A stretch of DNA of 64,000 nt from contig JALSLV010000111.1 of NCBI GenBank assembly GCA_026988115.1, positions 21,608 to 85,607 of the forward strand, in the 5' to 3' direction. A model generated the notes under the pieces. The model ran no database searches. It saw nothing but the letters and a program-made list of their open reading frames with translations, and was not told the DNA's origin. Shown piece by piece: positions 59,504-64,000 of this stretch. Both the position numbers and the translations under genes were made by a program. The first letter of the stretch is position 1, and every line of letters begins with the position of its first letter. Origin of the DNA: Lysobacterales bacterium. GTDB lineage: Bacteria; Pseudomonadota; Gammaproteobacteria; Xanthomonadales; Marinicellaceae.

Positions 59504-62422
59504 TTAAGGAACATAGTTTTGTGTGGCTACGGCAATTTGCGCCACTAAATCAATATCTACAAATAAAGGTAAGTAGGAATTAACCAACCAGGAGAACAGT
59601 TGGTTCACATACATTGGACCTGTGGTAATCACGCCACTTTGTCCACCTGGAATCATTTGGTCAATAACTGGGCCATTTGGTGTCATTAGACCGACAAAAC
59701 GGCGAGCTGGACCTGCATCAAACATAAAGCCATTGAGTGTTTTTGCTCGAACCGAATGCCTTGATGCATCAAGTACTTCATAACCCCCTTGACGAGCAAC
59801 ACCCGGAAGCCCCTCGGTAGTTTGGAAGCCAAACAAGCCATTGGGAACGCTTAAACTCGCTCCTAAAGGATGAGCAAAAACGATGCGATGCAATTTACCC
59901 CAACGGTAATCCATAATATTGGTTGAATTGTTAAAGGCGGGCTTAAACTCATCACTTGCTAATAAGTCTAGTGCTTGTTTTAAACTGGCAAGAATGACAA
60001 AATCACGCGCATCCTCAGGTGTAGGGGCTTGTGGATTGGTGAAGAAGTTAATGCCTGATGCACCAACGCCGTGTGCGTTGTCAAAATTATCCAATAAATG
60101 CTTAAATCCATTAAAGGCATGTTTGCTTCCTGGTAACCGAGGTGCAAGCAAGTCTTGACCAATGGCTGCATCGACTCCTTTCATGGTGGCATCTATGGTG
60201 TTTTGAACTGCCATTGAACGCCATACCGAGTAAATGGTTGCAGCCACAGAATTATTGATTTCATCTTGACTTGGAGCAGCGAGTGCAAATGGATTATCAC
60301 CAGGATCATAGCCTTTGGTGATGCCTGTTGGCATGCTGTAATCCCATGAACCAAACTTCTCAAGTGTTGCCACAATCCGAGGGTCGGCTAGAAATTGCTG
60401 GATGCCGGGCCATGCATCGCTACCTGCTGCACGACTAAAGGCATTGAGAATATGTGGCATAAGAAGTTCCGCATCAACGGGTTGATTATTTGCCTGGAAT
60501 GTTTTCATATCTGTGGCATCAACCTTTCCTCCTGCATCAAGTGCAGAATGCAATAATCTATCAATACGCCCCATTCTGTAGGATGAGTAGCCACCTTGTG
60601 ATAAATAATACAAACCCCCACCTGGACGCACTTGATTGAGTGGGTTGTTGTCTAATGATGTGCCAATGGGATCATTGTTAGCATTGGCAAACCAGCCTTT
60701 ATCAGGGTTGACTACGTGTGGCATTTCTGCTGTTGGGATAATTTCATGCGGTTCTGCTTGATTAGCCTGTGGATTACTTACGGGCATCCATTCGTTTTTA
60801 TGAGCCCCTGTTCCATCACGAATAAACATCGGTGGTACGCCATCTGGTGCATTCATGGTTTGCAAATCTTCCCGAATAGGCACTTCGGCTCCAGTATAGT
60901 AGGCAATATTGCCATCAATATCAGCAACTCCAAAGTTTTGAGAACCGACATCAAATTTTGTGGTGGCATCCCCAAACTCAAAAACATCTTGAGCCATTGA
61001 CATGTCAAAAAAGGCCTCAGCCTCTTGGGTGGCACTAAAGCCTGTGTACTGCATACTCACCGCACGATTATTTTCACGGTCCACGCTAAGAATTGGTCCA
61101 TTATTGCGGCGTTTAACTATATAAGTAATGCCACCAGCATCGTAACCAATGTGTTGATTTTCCAGATTGTTCATGACGCCATCACCAATTTGATTGGCGT
61201 GATAAACTTGGAATAAATATTGGATTGGTTCTTCTTTGCCTTCAAATACAGTAAAGGCTGGTAAACCAAAAAGATTAGTGCGGATGTCTTCAAAATAAAA
61301 ATCAGTTTCATCCACTGGGTTTACAGTGCTACCCCAGCACAAGCGTTCATTACAACCTTGTGCAATTAATGGAGCGCCAGGAAAGCCAACACCTGCGGCA
61401 TTAAATTCTACAACACCATCTTTTTCAGAATAAAGGTGAACTGGATAAAAAACCGATGGATAATCTAATGATAAGTGTGGGTCATTGGCAACTAACGGAA
61501 AACCACTGACTGTGTGTTCACCTGATACGGCCCATGTATTGGAACCAATATCCTTTGTACCGTCATTTCTTAATTTGTCTAAATCGGGATTGTTTTTCCA
61601 AATGTTAACCAAATCTTCAACCAAGCTTATATCGTTGGCTGAATATTGGGTAAAGTTTGTAGTGTCAAATGTTGCACTTTTATTTGGGCTCTCTTGTTTG
61701 TCATTAGCTAAAACTATACCGCCAATGGATTCTAAAAATCCAGGTATGGTGACACGGTCATCGGGTGGTGCAGAACGGTATAAGTCATCCATAAATAGTT
61801 TTGTTCCATCAAATCCTGCTGCCGCACCGACTTGTTGCATGGTACCAATAGAAACAGTCCAATCCAATTCTTGTAAATCATTGGATAATTGAAAAGCAAT
61901 AAGTTTTACAATGGCTAAAGAATCAACAGGTCGCCACGGTTTTACTTTGGTGATTTCTAAACCGCTGTATTCAACGGGCAAATCGTTTTCTGCCAACCAC
62001 GCATTGATGCCGTTAGCATAAGCTTGCAATAGTTCTTTTGTTTGTTCGCTTGAGGCTTGGTAAGAACGCAAGGCAGCACGTTCAAAGCCTATGGTGCGCA
62101 GTTGAATGTCGGTTGGAATTCCAGCAGGACCAACGAGTTCAGAAACGGTGCCACTGGCAAGTCGTCGGGTATAATCCATTTGGAATAAACGGTCTTTTGC
62201 ATGCAAATAGCCGTACATATAAGACATATCGGCAATGGATGAAGCTTTTATCGACGGTACCGAAGTTTGCGGATACATGACTTCAACTGGATTCATCAAT
62301 CCTCGTGTTTGTATATCCGTTTGAGCCGTAGCTGCTGTGTTAATAATTAATCCTAAAGCACTTACAAGGAGCGTTTTTCTTATAAGTTTTTTAGAATAAC
62401 TGTTGGGTTTTGAAAATTTCAT
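59504..62422 (-). CDS. penicillin acylase family amidase, periplasmic
   Basis: A 972-residue Ntn-hydrolase. Signal peptide at about residues 14-33 (KTLLVSALGLIINTAATAQ), alpha chain with MSYMYGYLHAKDRLFQMDYTRR, then DIGSNTWAVSG with Ser294 as N-terminal nucleophile after self-cleavage, LVANDPHL and GFPGAPLIAQG...WGSTV. Relatives cleave beta-lactam side chains, cyclic lipopeptides or N-acyl homoserine lactones; ligand preference is not visible. Long for the family (~800), with extra loops. Own promoter and terminator. Confidence 0.92.
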   Translation of the reverse strand: MKFSKPNSYSKKLIRKTLLVSALGLIINTAATAQTDIQTRGLMNPVEVMYPQTSVPSIKASSIADMSYMYGYLHAKDRLFQMDYTRRLASGTVSELVGPAGIPTDIQLRTIGFERAALRSYQASSEQTKELLQAYANGINAWLAENDLPVEYSGLEITKVKPWRPVDSLAIVKLIAFQLSNDLQELDWTVSIGTMQQVGAAAGFDGTKLFMDDLYRSAPPDDRVTIPGFLESIGGIVLANDKQESPNKSATFDTTNFTQYSANDISLVEDLVNIWKNNPDLDKLRNDGTKDIGSNTWAVSGEHTVSGFPLVANDPHLSLDYPSVFYPVHLYSEKDGVVEFNAAGVGFPGAPLIAQGCNERLCWGSTVNPVDETDFYFEDIRTNLFGLPAFTVFEGKEEPIQYLFQVYHANQIGDGVMNNLENQHIGYDAGGITYIVKRRNNGPILSVDRENNRAVSMQYTGFSATQEAEAFFDMSMAQDVFEFGDATTKFDVGSQNFGVADIDGNIAYYTGAEVPIREDLQTMNAPDGVPPMFIRDGTGAHKNEWMPVSNPQANQAEPHEIIPTAEMPHVVNPDKGWFANANNDPIGTSLDNNPLNQVRPGGGLYYLSQGGYSSYRMGRIDRLLHSALDAGGKVDATDMKTFQANNQPVDAELLMPHILNAFSRAAGSDAWPGIQQFLADPRIVATLEKFGSWDYSMPTGITKGYDPGDNPFALAAPSQDEINNSVAATIYSVWRSMAVQNTIDATMKGVDAAIGQDLLAPRLPGSKHAFNGFKHLLDNFDNAHGVGASGINFFTNPQAPTPEDARDFVILASLKQALDLLASDEFKPAFNNSTNIMDYRWGKLHRIVFAHPLGASLSVPNGLFGFQTTEGLPGVARQGGYEVLDASRHSVRAKTLNGFMFDAGPARRFVGLMTPNGPVIDQMIPGGQSGVITTGPMYVNQLFSWLVNSYLPLFVDIDLVAQIAVATQNYVP

Positions 62423-62570
62423 ATAGAGTCCCCTATGTTATGATTGATTTGGTTAAATTTAAGCGGTATTCTTTCACAAAAACGCTCTAAATCTAATGTG
62501 ACAAAAATTATATCACAATTACCGCGTTTTTTTTGTTACAATTTTCAAGAATTTTTAAAAGGGTAAAAAA

Positions 62571-63746
62571 ATGTCAGATAAAAATCATTCCAGCAAACAA
62601 TGGTTATGGCTTCTCATTATTGGTTTGGTGCTAGTAGCCATTGGAAACTTTGCAATTGCCGAACATGGATGGCTCAAAGGCATTATTTTAGGTATTGGCG
62701 GTTTAATTGTGGTGTTTGCTTCATCTGAGATGATGATTCATGCCGTTGATGGTTACGCCAAACGCAAAAAAATGAATTCATTTGTCGCCGGTACAATGGC
62801 AGGGTTGTCCAGTAATATTCCTGAGCTTGTGATGTTAGCATTTGTCTTAATGGCAACGCCACGGGTTGGATTCATTGTGACTGTTTTAACTTTACATGTT
62901 GGAGCGGCAGCATTTGGTTTGTACTGTGGAATATTACCAAGAAATGTAGAAGGCAATGCAAAATTGCCCAAGCCACTTGTGGGTTTAAGTACTGACTTAT
63001 ATGCCGCGGCTGCGGGTGTTTTCTTTAGTATTGGCGTTATCATGTTGTTAATGAAAGCCTTTACAGGCACAGCCGATGCCAGTGCAGCATTAACAATATC
63101 AGACCTTTATGTCTTTGGTGTGATACTCTTGCTCATACAAGTTATAGCAGTGACTCGATTAGTCAAACGGTTTTCAAAAGAGCATAAACCTGAATCGGCT
63201 GATGATGTGCCAGTGGAACAAAATGCAGACGGGCATTTAATGTCTATGGGAACTATTCTTGCCTTTGGAGTGGCAGGTCTTGCTGTTTCTATTGTGGGTG
63301 GTCATGCAGTGGGTGAATTTGCAGGTATTTTGGTGCATAAACTTGAAGCGGCAGGCTATTCACAAATGTTTGGTGCAATAATTTTATCGGTTTTTGCTTC
63401 CGCTGGTGCATTTGTGATGATTGGAACAGCTCACTTTCAAAAGAAATATTCCATTGCCATGGCGAATGCCTCAGGTGCTATTACTCAAGTGCCATTTTTA
63501 GTCTTACCCATTGCCATGATAATTTTAGCCGCTTTAACGCAATTTGGAATTATTCCTGCTGTCAACACATCAGGAGGAGTTATTCCTATTGATATTCATA
63601 CCACCAGTGCAATTTTACTGGGGTTTCCCTCTATGTTAGTGTTATGGAAAGCAGTGCAAGACGATGGAGAAGTTAATTGGGTAGAAACAATGACCATGAT
63701 AGCGATATTTATGTTGGTCATTTATTTGTTAGTTGCTCATGGTTAA
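62571..63746 (+). CDS. cation/calcium exchanger (CaCA)-like membrane protein
   Basis: A 391-residue protein with about ten membrane helices. FVAGTMAGLSSNIPELVMLAFV is an alpha-repeat of Na/Ca exchanger type (S-x-PE core); the second half has SGAITQVPFLVLPIAMI in the corresponding place, a weak second repeat without the glutamate. A loop with charged residues (KRFSKEHKPESADDVPVEQ) splits the halves. Probably an ion antiporter; ion not known. Confidence 0.72.
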   Translation: MSDKNHSSKQWLWLLIIGLVLVAIGNFAIAEHGWLKGIILGIGGLIVVFASSEMMIHAVDGYAKRKKMNSFVAGTMAGLSSNIPELVMLAFVLMATPRVGFIVTVLTLHVGAAAFGLYCGILPRNVEGNAKLPKPLVGLSTDLYAAAAGVFFSIGVIMLLMKAFTGTADASAALTISDLYVFGVILLLIQVIAVTRLVKRFSKEHKPESADDVPVEQNADGHLMSMGTILAFGVAGLAVSIVGGHAVGEFAGILVHKLEAAGYSQMFGAIILSVFASAGAFVMIGTAHFQKKYSIAMANASGAITQVPFLVLPIAMIILAALTQFGIIPAVNTSGGVIPIDIHTTSAILLGFPSMLVLWKAVQDDGEVNWVETMTMIAIFMLVIYLLVAHG

Positions 63747-63906
63747 AGAGTTACAGCTCCAATGAATTTTTTTATCAAGCGGCATGAACATTGGCTGACT
63801 CATAGAAACATAATGGGTAGTGGACTTTAAAGACTGTGAAAGTATTCATATCCAATTTGAGGATAGCTTATGATATAATATAGAGAGTTAAAGTACGAAT
63901 ATTACA

Positions 63907-64000
63907 ATGGCAAAAAGACGATACAAAGCAACTAAAAATAGAAATCAAAACATGTTGTTTCCACCAAGTATTGATGAATATGTAGGTGAAAATAATACAG
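63907..64000 (+). CDS. IS1182-like transposase, N-terminal part (cut by right edge)
   Basis: The 31 codons available read MAKRRYKATKNRNQNMLFPP and SIDEYVGENNT. The N-terminal LFPPSIDEYVxENN is the start that IS1182-family transposases commonly show. The gene runs off the window. TATAAT lies at 63874-63879, 27 bp upstream. The left end of the element should lie between 63747 and 63900, but I could not define the inverted repeat. Confidence 0.65.
   Translation, partial: MAKRRYKATKNRNQNMLFPPSIDEYVGENNT

Noticed and set aside
63747..63906. left end of the IS1182-like element
   Set aside because: The inverted repeat cannot be defined without the right end, which is outside the window.

Overview
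The window comes from an AT-rich gammaproteobacterium. Pointers are a type-A RNase P RNA; relA, glnE, mnmC and alaA of gammaproteobacterial type; a fused aspartokinase/diaminopimelate decarboxylase; a MetX-type acyltransferase that resembles Xanthomonadales serine O-succinyltransferases as I remember them; and a class GN sortase with its marine-type substrate. A marine Xanthomonadales relative such as Marinicella would fit, but this is a guess from gene content.

Layout. 0-5.5 kb is accessory DNA: a MOSC-protein tail, tRNA-Lys(UUU) followed by a 113-bp tandem repeat and several palindromic repeat families, a Fic protein with an iteron-like operator, an unknown protein and a ParDE-type toxin-antitoxin pair. 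5.5-23.3 kb is a surface-protein island. Two paralogous CadC-like regulators (winged helix, one membrane segment, TPR domain) flank a four-module BspA/DUF285 protein, and next to them is a five-gene operon of secreted proteins. Four of those five proteins end in F-x-x-[GS]-F-E, and the BspA protein carries the same motif internally. The BspA gene and the operon have matching promoters: 11-bp phased TCAG-type repeats 25-26 bp before a -10 box. This is the best candidate here for an undescribed system.

23.5-43.2 kb is mostly housekeeping: MetX/SST acyltransferase, a YtrA-like regulator with an ABC-2 exporter and a palindromic operator, a c-type cytochrome, mnmC behind a duplicated V4R-like protein, a MerR-controlled merT-merP operon without merA, glnE, an orphan TRAP binding protein, three DUF4124 paralogues, ywbE, alaA, a VPSLS-CTERM protein, pssA, a GAF-PP2C-HATPase switch protein, and two tiny membrane ORFs, the second with a stop at codon 5.

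43.3-64 kb holds rnpB, relA, a dksA-like gene, an SQR-like flavoprotein, the lysine-pathway fusion, a Lon-like protease with an OsmC protein, pyruvate kinase, a zinc-ribbon membrane protein whose last 15 codons lie in a MITE, the sortase pair, an ECF sigma remnant, an SDR, a penicillin acylase homologue, a CaCA-type exchanger and the start of an IS1182-like transposase at the right edge. Two copies of the same ~171-bp MITE, at 7.9 kb and 54.9 kb, link distant parts of the window.
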